Shown here: positions 24,084 through 31,737 of the stretch, in pieces
Layout: each line of letters begins with the position of its first letter
How positions within the stretch are numbered: the stretch's first letter is position 1
Source: an uncultured Corynebacterium sp.
Lineage (GTDB): Bacteria > Actinomycetota > Actinomycetes > Mycobacteriales > Mycobacteriaceae
Direction: 5' to 3'
Assembly: GCF_946222305.1 (NCBI RefSeq)
Contig: NZ_CAMIHZ010000022.1
Location: 1 to 34,677, forward strand
DNA length: 34,677 bases
Notes under the pieces: model-generated
Told to the model about the DNA's origin: nothing
What the model saw: only the letters and a program-made list of their open reading frames with translations
Database searches by the model: none
Program-made: the position numbers and the translations under genes

Positions 24084-24820
24084 CTCTGCCCCACCCACCT
24101 GGTCAGCGCGTGTCGATTGCTCTGCTGCGTTTTGCGCAGAATATTCGACACGTGGGTCTCCACAGTCTTCACGGAAATGAACAACCGCTCCGCCATTTCG
24201 CGATAGGTATATCCGCGCGCGAGGAGGCGGAGCACTTCTTTTTCTCGGCGCGTTAGCTCATCGAGCATCAACTGTTTTTCTTCATCTACTTCCGACGCCG
24301 CCAGCTGCTCCCCCGGCCCCGCTGGCATCCTGTCCGATTGCCCCGAGGTGGGCGTCGAAAATGCATCGAGAACATAGCCGGCCAACTTTGGCGAAAACAC
24401 CGCATCGCCCGAGTGCACGCGAGCGACGGCGGACACCAGCTCGCGGGGTTCGATAGTTTTCGTCACATACCCGCGGGCACCAGCGCGGATGAGTGCGATG
24501 ACGTCCTCAGCGGCATCGGAAACGGAAAGACACAGAAACCGTGTCCGCTGTCCGGCTGCCTTGCACTGCTGAACGATTGCCAAGCCGCCCCCGTCGGGCA
24601 TGTGCACATCGAGCAGAACCACGTCGGGCTCCAGCTGGATGATCTTTTCAACTGCGTCGCGCACACCGTCCGATTCCCCGACGATGTCGAGCTGACTCGC
24701 ACCGGCCGATCCCAGCTCTGCTCGCAACCCGGCGCGGAAGATGGAGTGATCGTCCACGAGGAACACTCGGATTTGAGTAGCCGGGGATTGCAATTCGGCC
24801 GGGACGTGCGGGTTAGTCAT
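24080..24820 (-). CDS. NarL/FixJ-family response regulator (EsrR-like)
   Basis: Cytoplasmic DNA-binding regulator of 246 residues. The receiver domain has the acidic pair D23-D24 (FLVDDHSIF) and the phospho-acceptor D71 in VVLLDVHMPD, with Lys in VTKTIEPRE. The C-terminal LuxR-type helix-turn-helix runs over about 175-240 (TRREKEVLRLLARGYTYREM and ISVKTVETHVSNIL). The ATG at 24820 overlaps the kinase stop by 8 bp (ATGACTAA), with GGTGAG 12 nt upstream; the longer frame to 24910 lies inside kinase coding sequence. Its 3' end overlaps the ltsA stop region by 4 bp. With the kinase and the divergent PspC protein it resembles C. glutamicum EsrISR; the gene name is inferred by layout. Confidence 0.9.
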   Translation of the reverse strand: MTNPHVPAELQSPATQIRVFLVDDHSIFRAGLRAELGSAGASQLDIVGESDGVRDAVEKIIQLEPDVVLLDVHMPDGGGLAIVQQCKAAGQRTRFLCLSVSDAAEDVIALIRAGARGYVTKTIEPRELVSAVARVHSGDAVFSPKLAGYVLDAFSTPTSGQSDRMPAGPGEQLAASEVDEEKQLMLDELTRREKEVLRLLARGYTYREMAERLFISVKTVETHVSNILRKTQQSNRHALTRWVGQS

Positions 24821-26240
24821 CGTTTTCTTTCTCACCTTGCAAACTGTGGGGGCTGGGCTGCTGAGGGGGCTCTGGGGCCATTGGGTTTTCTCCTCCGGCG
24901 GGAGTGCCAAGTGGGAGACGGAAGCTCAGCTCGGTTCCAAAACTACCTGAATCGATATCCACTTCTCCCCCGATACGCTGCATGCGTGCGACGATAGAGT
25001 CGCGCACCCCATGCCGATCAGCTGGGATGCTGGCAGGATCGAAGCCCTTGCCCCGGTCTCGGACGAAGATTTCGAGCAGGTCGCTGGTGCTTTCCACGAA
25101 CACGTTGACCTCATCGCAGCCGGAGTGTTTGGCGGAGTTGACCATGGCTTCCCGCGCCGCGAAAACTAATTCTTGGGTGGCGTTCGTCGCGGATCGATCG
25201 GCGCCGACGAACACGGGCCGAATCTGCACGCCGTACATATCCTCGACTTCTCCGCTCGCCACGCGCATGGCCCCGAAAACCGTTTGGGTTTTCACGGATT
25301 CTTCAGTGCCGAACAGCCACTGGCGCAGCTGGCGTTCCTGAGATCGAGCCAATGAGGTGATTTCTTGGTCTGCGGATTGCTTCTGTATCAGCGCGAGAGT
25401 TTGCAAAACACTGTCGTGAATGCGGGATGCGATAATCGCGCGTTCGCGTTCGCGGGCGCGTTCTTCTGCGGCAGCTGCAGCCGTGTTCCACAGGCGTAAC
25501 CACAGAGGGGTGCACACAACCAACAAACCGATCAAAACCGCTCCGCCTGCCACCATGGCCCACCCTAGGGCACCGATGGTCAGGTGTCTGCCGTTGTCCC
25601 CTTCGGTGATCTGCCCTGCCACGGGACTGCCAGCCACGTTGCTATTGAGAAGATATACGGCCACTCCGGCTCCGATGGCGAGGAGCACCACTCCTCCCAC
25701 CGCGCTGGCCCAGCGCACCACCATGCTCCGTGTTTGCTGTGTGCCGTCTCGAATGTCTCCTGGGGTGCCACCAGACCCCGCCCCACCTGAACGATGCGGT
25801 GCGCTCTCGGCGGAGGGAACTTTGGTGTTTCGCCACACCAATAGTGCACCCATCACAGCGATGGAAACACCAATGGTGGCGGGAACGTATTTGGAGCTCG
25901 CGATGTTTGCCGCCAGGGTTAGGCCCACTGCGATCAGGAGTAGTGCCCAATCCACGAGGTCGGGGCCGGCAGATAATCCCTTCAGTCCCTTACGCGCTGC
26001 TTTGGCACGGCTGGAAAAGCGCCTCGCGCTCACCGGATTGAGGGCTTGGCCAGGGGTATCGACGGCGTCGGTCAAGAAAGCCAAAGCACCGTAGGCCAGC
26101 AAGCCCACCGTCGGGATCGCCGCCAGAACCGCGAAGATACAGCGCACCCAACGCACATCAATTCCGAGGTGCGCAGCCAATCCGCTACACACCCCAGCGA
26201 GCACACGCCCGCGGCGCACGCGAACATATCGGGGATACAT
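24813..26240 (-). CDS. PspC-domain sensor histidine kinase (EsrS-like)
   Basis: Membrane sensor kinase of 475 residues. The N-terminus is a PspC domain (about 1-62, VRRGRVLAGVCSGLAAHLGI) with one hydrophobic segment, followed by helices near 98-135, 180-198 and 228-248. Then come the HisKA_3 dimerisation helix with H275 in ASRIHDSVLQ and an HATPase_c domain (N-box AAREAMVNSAKHSG near 365, G-box DRGKGFDP). This is the NarX/DesK-like class that pairs with NarL-type regulators, fitting the overlapping downstream gene. No Shine-Dalgarno sequence is seen before the ATG. PspC domains are linked to envelope stress, as in EsrS; the stimulus is unknown. The operator cluster lies 27-80 bp upstream. Confidence 0.9.
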   Translation of the reverse strand: MYPRYVRVRRGRVLAGVCSGLAAHLGIDVRWVRCIFAVLAAIPTVGLLAYGALAFLTDAVDTPGQALNPVSARRFSSRAKAARKGLKGLSAGPDLVDWALLLIAVGLTLAANIASSKYVPATIGVSIAVMGALLVWRNTKVPSAESAPHRSGGAGSGGTPGDIRDGTQQTRSMVVRWASAVGGVVLLAIGAGVAVYLLNSNVAGSPVAGQITEGDNGRHLTIGALGWAMVAGGAVLIGLLVVCTPLWLRLWNTAAAAAEERARERERAIIASRIHDSVLQTLALIQKQSADQEITSLARSQERQLRQWLFGTEESVKTQTVFGAMRVASGEVEDMYGVQIRPVFVGADRSATNATQELVFAAREAMVNSAKHSGCDEVNVFVESTSDLLEIFVRDRGKGFDPASIPADRHGVRDSIVARMQRIGGEVDIDSGSFGTELSFRLPLGTPAGGENPMAPEPPQQPSPHSLQGEKENDD

Positions 26241-26266
26241 AGTTAAAAGGATGCCAGTGCAGCGCC

Positions 26267-26320
26267 ATCAGGGGCATCAGGGACTACCCTGATTTCTAGG
26301 AATCAGGGGGCTTCCCTGAT
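26267..26320. promoter_or_regulatory. Cluster of five ATCAGGG/CCCTGAT half-sites (probable response-regulator operator)
   Basis: Half-sites ATCAGGG lie at 26267-26273, 26276-26282 and 26302-26308, and the complement CCCTGAT at 26287-26293 and 26314-26320. They form two palindromes, ATCAGGG-N4-CCCTGAT (26276-26293) and ATCAGGG-N5-CCCTGAT (26302-26320), with centres 26-27 bp apart, plus one extra direct half-site. The cluster sits between the divergent kinase and PspC-protein genes, where an autoregulating NarL-type regulator would bind. Confidence 0.75.
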
Positions 26321-26354
26321 GTGAAACGGCTGGTAGCGGAACCAGTATGAAAGC

Positions 26355-27686
26355 ATGACGAATTCAATGAACTCCCCACACAACCCCTATGGGGCTCGCC
26401 CTTCCGAGGCAAACCCATATGGGGCACAGCAGTCCGGTTCCCACCAGTGGCGGGAATCCGGTTCCTCTGCCCTTAACGCGGAGGACTTCAATGCCCACGT
26501 CCGCACCATCTGGGATACTCGCCCGGTTCGCCTCCCCAGTGAGCAGAACTCTAACGCTTGGCTCTTCGGAGTGGCTGAGGGCATCGGTGTTCGCTACAAC
26601 ATTGATGCCAACTTGGTGCGCCTTTTCTTCGCAGTCCTTGCTCTCTCCGGTGGTGGGGGCCTTCTGCTATACGCCCTGTGCATGCTCCTCATGCCCAAAT
26701 ACTCCATGCCGCTTTCCCCCTTCGAGGCGGTGCTCAACAACACCAAGGATCCGCGCTATTCGGCAGAAAAGGATTGGGCGTATGTACTGCTTGTGATCAT
26801 GGCTGTTTCTTTGTTTGGCGCCGGGTGGATAGCTGAAGGCTGGGGGCTAGTTGGCTTGGCAGTCGGGGCTTTGTTGCTGTGGTTGTTGCATCAGCGCCAG
26901 CCTGAGATTCCCCCTGCGCTCCGTTGGCACCCTTACCCTGGTTCGCCGGTTGATTTTGATGGTGACGCCTCCGAGGATGCCGAGTCCAACGCATCCAGGG
27001 GCGAAGCGCAGCCTAACCAGGCGGATCCGGTGTTTACCTCGGTCGAGGGGTTCGAGCCTAAGCGGCAAACTCCCCCTTCGTGGGATCCCTTGGGCGCTGC
27101 GCCCTTCGCATGGGACTTGCCTGATCCGGACGAAGTTCTGGGTGCCGATGGGCAACGGGATTCCGCTTCTCGAAAGGCGCATGACCGGAAGCGTTCCAAG
27201 GCACCACTTGGTAAGCGCTTGGTGATGGGAGCTGTTTCCATTGTTTTCACCATCATCGCGATGGTTACCGCGATGGCGGCTTTCGGCCTAGTGTCGGCAC
27301 AGAATGAGCACAGCACATCAGTGGTGGGTAGTTCCGATGTTGTGCACCTGAATGACGCCGACAAAGCGCAGACAGTTCTGACGGCATCATCGGCCACCGT
27401 CTCACTAGACGAGCTGACCGTAACTGGGGACAGCCGGCACGATTTGAAGGCCTACGTTTCCACGATCGAGGTGAAGGTGCCGGAGCGAACGAACGGAAAA
27501 AGCTACCGGCTGACCATCAATTGCGCCAACACGTTTCTCGCTTCCGCAGATTGCGAAGCTGCCCGAAACATTGTGATTAAGGGCAACGACTGGTCGCCTG
27601 AATTGGCGAAGAAGGAAAACGAGCTCCCCACATTCACGCTCAACACCCGTGCCGTGTTGTCCACCCTGCATGTGAGTAAGCAGTAG
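26355..27686 (+). CDS. PspC-domain membrane protein with extracytoplasmic C-terminal domain (EsrI/LiaF-like)
   Basis: 443 residues. The N-terminus is cytoplasmic, polar and holds two NPYGA repeats (10-14 and 20-24). A PspC domain follows (about 55-115, LFGVAEGIGVRYNIDANLVR) with hydrophobic segments at 88-113, 142-160 and 163-178. Then an acidic linker, a last helix (about 290-312), and an extracytoplasmic C-terminal domain with two Cys ten residues apart (CANTFLASADC). This plan resembles LiaF and C. glutamicum EsrI, membrane partners that restrain their sensor kinase. It is divergent from the kinase and shares its control region. The start could also be the Met four codons on; neither has a good ribosome binding site. 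Confidence 0.82.
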   Translation: MTNSMNSPHNPYGARPSEANPYGAQQSGSHQWRESGSSALNAEDFNAHVRTIWDTRPVRLPSEQNSNAWLFGVAEGIGVRYNIDANLVRLFFAVLALSGGGGLLLYALCMLLMPKYSMPLSPFEAVLNNTKDPRYSAEKDWAYVLLVIMAVSLFGAGWIAEGWGLVGLAVGALLLWLLHQRQPEIPPALRWHPYPGSPVDFDGDASEDAESNASRGEAQPNQADPVFTSVEGFEPKRQTPPSWDPLGAAPFAWDLPDPDEVLGADGQRDSASRKAHDRKRSKAPLGKRLVMGAVSIVFTIIAMVTAMAAFGLVSAQNEHSTSVVGSSDVVHLNDADKAQTVLTASSATVSLDELTVTGDSRHDLKAYVSTIEVKVPERTNGKSYRLTINCANTFLASADCEAARNIVIKGNDWSPELAKKENELPTFTLNTRAVLSTLHVSKQ

Positions 27687-27984
27687 CGACACGTGAGCAA
27701 CCAATAGCAAATCCCAACACGCTGACTGCACCACGCAGAATCAAACACGTAGGTCCTGAACAGGAAAAACCTCAATAAGTTTTACGCGGGAACAAACGAC
27801 CAATAAAAGTCGCCCGACGATCACAAGCGAGGCGCATAGCCCCGAGTGCCTAGCCAAACCAGCGCAGAACGACCAACGAATAGTTAAAGGCCCCGGCTAT
27901 CAAGCCGGGGCCTTTGGGGCTGGTCCTGACGATCTAGCTCCCCATCTCGAACCTTGCAGATTCGAACCGGTTTAGGAGGGCGGT
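27687..27984. other. Intergenic region between the PspC protein gene and erpA
   Basis: 298 bp between convergent genes. Apart from the terminator at 27886-27915 and a 10-bp direct repeat GGTTTAGGAG next to the erpA stop (27969-27978 and 27982-27991), I see no gene or structured RNA. Short frames here lack family features and start signals. Confidence 0.5.
27886..27915. terminator. Bidirectional terminator
   Basis: Perfect 12-bp stem AAAGGCCCCGGC/GCCGGGGCCTTT with the 6-nt loop TATCAA, between the convergent PspC-protein and erpA genes. The TTT at each stem foot gives short tails on both strands. Confidence 0.85.
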
Positions 27985-28329
27985 TTAGGAGAAGGAGTCG
28001 CCGCAGGCACAGGAGCCGGAAGCGTTTGGATTGTCAATAGTGAAGCCCTGGGACTCGATGGTGTCTGCAAAGTCGATCTTTGCACCCATGAGGTATGGAG
28101 CGGACATGCGGTCCACGCGCAGGTCTACACCGTTGTACTGGTCAACAAGGTCACCATCGAGCTCGCGATCGTCGAAGAACAACTGGTAACGCAGGCCCGC
28201 GCAGCCACCTGGCTGCACTGCGATGCGCAGGGACAAATCAGTGCGGCCTTCCTGAGCCAGCAGGGTCGCAGCCTTTTCTACGGCGGCGGAAGTAAGTTCG
28301 ACACCGGTGGTCTTTTCTGGAGCTGTCAT
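27985..28329 (-). CDS. erpA: A-type iron-sulfur cluster carrier (ErpA/HesB/IscA family)
   Basis: Cytoplasmic carrier that receives Fe-S clusters and inserts them into target enzymes. The 114-residue product has the three conserved cysteines: C43 in PGGCAGLRY, and C107 and C109 in GSCACGDS. AAGGAGG stands 3 nt before the ATG, one of the strongest ribosome binding sites in the window. A TACACT hexamer (minus strand) lies further upstream as a likely -10. It is divergent from the DUF3043 gene, as with Rv2204c and its neighbours in mycobacteria. Confidence 0.93.
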   Translation of the reverse strand: MTAPEKTTGVELTSAAVEKAATLLAQEGRTDLSLRIAVQPGGCAGLRYQLFFDDRELDGDLVDQYNGVDLRVDRMSAPYLMGAKIDFADTIESQGFTIDNPNASGSCACGDSFS

Positions 28330-28490
28330 TTTTCCTCCTTGAATGTGCAGCCTAGGAGTGTAGAGGGTGCGGACAGGGTGTCCGCATTACTTATTCACAA
28401 ACTACTAGGCATGGGGTGTTTATTCCACAACCGGGGTGTTACCTGGGTCACTTTTGCCCAAAGAGCGATTCCTCCATTAGCCTTAGGAAC

Positions 28491-29294
28491 GTGAAAAAGC
28501 CGTGGAAGAAGACCGAAAACAGCCCTGAAGAGACGCAGCAGCCGGGCACTGCTCGTCGCCTTTCTGCGCCTGATGTGGCGTCGGATAAAAAGGTGGAAGA
28601 AAAGGCAGAGACCGCCGCACATTCGCCAGAAGAGCAGCGGCCTGCCGATCACTCCGCCGATCAGCCTGCCGAAAAGCAGCCTTCAACGAACAAGGCTTTC
28701 ACGCCGAAGAAGGGCCGCCCCACTCCGAAGCGCAATGAGGTGGAGCGCGAGCAGGGTGTGCGACGCGAGGCTTATGAGGCGCCGACTACCCCGGCTGAGG
28801 CTCGGAAGCGGCGCAAGGAACTCAAGGCTTCCATGTCCAAGGAAGAGTACAAGGCGATGAAGCAACGTGAGCGGGACCAAGCCGCCCGCGAGCGCCGCCG
28901 AGTCAACGAGCGCATGATGGCCGGCGATGAGAAGTACCTCATGGACCGCGACAAGGGACCAGAGCGCAAGTTCGTCCGCGATTGGGTGGATTCTCACCGC
29001 TACCTGATGAACTTGTTCCTGCCGATGACTCTGATCGTGATCTTGCTGATGATCATCGGTGTGAAGAACCCACAGGTCGCTAACTTGGCCTCCATCGTCA
29101 TGATGGTTCTGTTCCTCATCATGATCGCCGAGGGCGTGTGGCTGTCCCGAAAGATCAACCGCATGATTCGCGAGCGCTACCCCGATACCGCGCAGGGCAA
29201 GTTTGGCCTCGGTATGTACGCGTTTACCCGCGCCACCATGATCCGTCGCCTGCGCACCCCCGCTCCACAGAAGCAACCTGGCGACAAGGTTTAG
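28491..29294 (+). CDS. DUF3043 family membrane protein
   Basis: Actinobacterial protein of unknown function, 267 residues from the GTG at 28491. The frame is open to 28416, but TAGCCT (28478-28483) ends 7 nt before this GTG, pointing to a leaderless mRNA, and family members begin with a short basic KKPWxK-like sequence. The first 155 residues are highly charged, rich in Glu, Lys, Arg and Ala and probably disordered or helical (for example ERDQAARERRRVNERM). Two membrane helices follow (about 173-191 and 199-218), then a basic tail. It is between erpA and cobT, matching Rv2206. Topology suggests both ends in the cytoplasm. Confidence 0.85.
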   Translation: MKKPWKKTENSPEETQQPGTARRLSAPDVASDKKVEEKAETAAHSPEEQRPADHSADQPAEKQPSTNKAFTPKKGRPTPKRNEVEREQGVRREAYEAPTTPAEARKRRKELKASMSKEEYKAMKQRERDQAARERRRVNERMMAGDEKYLMDRDKGPERKFVRDWVDSHRYLMNLFLPMTLIVILLMIIGVKNPQVANLASIVMMVLFLIMIAEGVWLSRKINRMIRERYPDTAQGKFGLGMYAFTRATMIRRLRTPAPQKQPGDKV

Positions 29295-29324
29295 CTGCTG
29301 GCCCGAGCACTAGCCATGCCCGTC

Positions 29325-29330
29325 TAAGCT
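29325..29330 (+). promoter_or_regulatory. -10 element of cobT, leaderless geometry
   Basis: TAAGCT followed by 7 nt and then the cobT ATG. It overlaps no coding sequence, and there is no Shine-Dalgarno sequence between it and the start. Confidence 0.5.
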
Positions 29331-29337
29331 GTAGGGC

Positions 29338-30360
29338 ATGGCTGAGACTGTCACCTTCCCAGAAATCTCCGCGCCCAATGAGGCCGCTGCTCAGCGGGCC
29401 TCCCAGTTACGAGCGGCCCTCCCCAATGCCGCCGGGTTGCCGGTTGGCAGTCTCGGGGAACTCGAAGACGCAGTGACATGGCTGGCCGCCTGCCAAGGGA
29501 TCGCGCCGGCGCGCCCACCACACAATGCCACGTTGATTATCGTTCCGGGCGACCACGGTATTGCCACTTCCGCCCCAGAAATCTCCGCCTTACCGGAAAA
29601 TTTCACCGCCTCCGCCGTGGAATTGCTGCAGTCTGGGGGCTCGCCGATTTCTGCTGCGTGCCGACAGTCGGGTGTTTCTCTAGAGGTTATCGACGCCACC
29701 CTCGACTCCCCCGCCACCGCTATCGATGGGGAGGACGCGCTACCCGCCGAGGAGATGCGCAAGCATGTTGCTGCGGGAGTCGCGAAAGCTGATGCACTGG
29801 CTGATGCCGGCCACGATGTGGTGCTCGTGGGCGATGTGGGGCGTGGACTGACCACGGTCGCCGCCACTGTCATCGGCTCAATTTGTGGAGTCGAGCCAGT
29901 GAAAATCATTGGGCGGGGTTCCGGAATCGGCGACGATGCGTGGCGGGTGAAGGTACGCGCCATCCGCGATGCAATGTTCCGGGTGCGCGATGACCGCGCA
30001 GTAGCCGACCGGATGCTGTATCGCCTGGGTGGCGCGGATCTCGCATTCACCGCGGGGCTTCTGGCGCAGTGCGCGGTTCGTCGCACCCCGGTGATTTTCG
30101 ACGGCGTGGCAGTGGCCGCAGCCGCGTTGTGTGCAGAGATGCTGGCGCCCGGTGCTTCGCAATGGTGGCGCCCGGCCAGCCAGTCCGCCGAACCGGCCAG
30201 CGAAGCAGCCTTGAGTGGGCTCATGCTAGAACCCCTGACCAGGTGGGGCATTGGTGCTGGTCAGGGGTTAGCTGCGGTGTTAGCTTATACCGCTATCGCG
30301 CAGGCCACGGCACTGCTGGACGATAGCGAGCCTGCGGAAGAGGATTTTGAGGACAGCTAG
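29338..30360 (+). CDS. cobT: Nicotinate-nucleotide:dimethylbenzimidazole phosphoribosyltransferase
   Basis: Makes alpha-ribazole phosphate for the lower ligand of cobalamin. The 340-residue protein shows the CobT signatures IVPGDHGIA near residue 68, GDVGRGLTTVAATVIGSI near 165 and the C-terminal LEPLTRWGIGAGQGLAAVLA. The start is set by the ATG at 29338 behind TAAGCT. It is 43 bp downstream of the DUF3043 gene and convergent with ilvE. No cobU or cobS is next to it, whereas M. tuberculosis has cobS beside cobT, so nucleotide-loop assembly must be completed elsewhere or the pathway is incomplete. Confidence 0.9.
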   Translation: MAETVTFPEISAPNEAAAQRASQLRAALPNAAGLPVGSLGELEDAVTWLAACQGIAPARPPHNATLIIVPGDHGIATSAPEISALPENFTASAVELLQSGGSPISAACRQSGVSLEVIDATLDSPATAIDGEDALPAEEMRKHVAAGVAKADALADAGHDVVLVGDVGRGLTTVAATVIGSICGVEPVKIIGRGSGIGDDAWRVKVRAIRDAMFRVRDDRAVADRMLYRLGGADLAFTAGLLAQCAVRRTPVIFDGVAVAAAALCAEMLAPGASQWWRPASQSAEPASEAALSGLMLEPLTRWGIGAGQGLAAVLAYTAIAQATALLDDSEPAEEDFEDS

Positions 30361-30436
30361 GGCACCACTGGGGCGCCGCTTAGCCTTGGCTTGCAGAGGT
30401 GTGGTCCTGGGCCCCGCTCTCCCCTTTTGGTCATCG

Positions 30437-31558
30437 CTAGGCTTCCAGCAGAGTGACCATCCAGCCATGCTTGTCCTCAACGCTGCCGCGCTGAATACCC
30501 GTCAAGTGCTCGCGCAGCTGCATGGTGATCGGCCCGGTCTGTGCACCACTGACCTCGAACTCACCACCGGCATACTTCACGGTGCCCACTGGGGTCACCA
30601 CTGCCGCGGTACCACATGCGAAAACTTCCGTGAGCTCGCCGGACTTCGCGGTCTGCTCCCACTCCGTGGTGGAGATGCGGCGCTCTTCCACCTCGTAACC
30701 AAGGTCGCGGGCCACGTCCAGAAGGGAACTGCGGGTCACACCAGGCAGCAGAGAGCCGGACAGTTCAGGCGTGACGATCTGGGCCTTATCGCCTTCCCCG
30801 TAGACGAACGCTAGGTTCATCCCACCCATTTCCTCGACCCACTTGTGCTCGTGGGCGTCGAGCCAAACAACCTGATCGCAACCCTGAGTTTCAGCCTGCG
30901 CCTGGGCCACCAGAGAGGCCGCGTAATTACCCGCGAACTTGGCAGCGCCGGTGCCTCCGGGAGCCGCGCGAACATATTCGGTGGACAGCCACACGGTCAC
31001 AGGCTTGATTCCGCCCGCGAAATACGCGCCGGCCGGGGAGGCGATAACGGCATAGGTGTAGGAATCGGAGGGTTTCACGCCCAAGGTAGCTTCGCGCGAA
31101 ATCATGAAGGGACGCAGGTACAGCGCCTCTTCTCCCCCAGCGGCTGGAACCCAGCGCGCATCGGCCTTCACGATCTGGCGCAACGACTCGATGAACAGTT
31201 CCTCCGGCAACTTCGGCATCGCCATGCGCTCGGCGGAATCCTGCATGCGCTTGGCATTGCGATCCGGACGGAAAGTGGCGATGGTGCCGTCGGGCTGACG
31301 GTAGGCCTTGATGCCTTCGAAGATGGCCTGGCCGTAGTGCAAAACGCTGGTGGCGGGATCCATTTGGAAGGACTGGTACGGCTGTACTCGAGCGTTGTGC
31401 CATCCGTTTTCCTCATCCCAATCGATCACAACCATGTGGTCGGTGAAGTGAGATCCGAAGCCGGGGTTGGCCAAGATCTCCTGAACCCGCTCGTCGGAGA
31501 CTGGGTTGGGGTGGGGTTCGACGGTGAAGGATGTTGGAGTTGCTGGCGTTTTAGTCAT
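30437..31558 (-). CDS. ilvE: Branched-chain amino acid aminotransferase
   Basis: PLP enzyme of fold type IV that interconverts leucine, isoleucine and valine with their 2-oxo acids. The 373-residue product carries the PLP lysine K207 in GTGAAKFAGNYAAS, the N-terminal LHYGQAIFEGIKAYR region near residue 73, and the MNLAFVY and GTAAVVTPVG segments near the cofactor phosphate site. The ATG at 31558 has TAGCAT (31565-31570, minus strand) ending 6 nt upstream and no Shine-Dalgarno sequence, so it may be leaderless. Convergent with cobT and divergent from pepA, as in C. glutamicum and M. tuberculosis. Confidence 0.95.
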   Translation of the reverse strand: MTKTPATPTSFTVEPHPNPVSDERVQEILANPGFGSHFTDHMVVIDWDEENGWHNARVQPYQSFQMDPATSVLHYGQAIFEGIKAYRQPDGTIATFRPDRNAKRMQDSAERMAMPKLPEELFIESLRQIVKADARWVPAAGGEEALYLRPFMISREATLGVKPSDSYTYAVIASPAGAYFAGGIKPVTVWLSTEYVRAAPGGTGAAKFAGNYAASLVAQAQAETQGCDQVVWLDAHEHKWVEEMGGMNLAFVYGEGDKAQIVTPELSGSLLPGVTRSSLLDVARDLGYEVEERRISTTEWEQTAKSGELTEVFACGTAAVVTPVGTVKYAGGEFEVSGAQTGPITMQLREHLTGIQRGSVEDKHGWMVTLLEA

Positions 31559-31737
31559 AAGGCAATGCTAGACCACGGTTTATCGCGGTTAACCGGGGAA
31601 CCGGAAATAAGACTGTGGTAATTACCTCTCACCATAGGAAATAGCAGTTTTCCCACTTGCTTACCCATTTCGCGGGGATAGGTAGAGTCGTTGAGGACAA
31701 CCGTTTTAGACATATTTTTGAAAGGGAGTGCCTTTTC

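Noticed and set aside
27940..27975. tRNA-like GGTTCGAATC (minus strand) resembling a T-arm
   Set aside because: The flanking bases do not form the 5-bp T stem and no acceptor or anticodon arm is found nearby.
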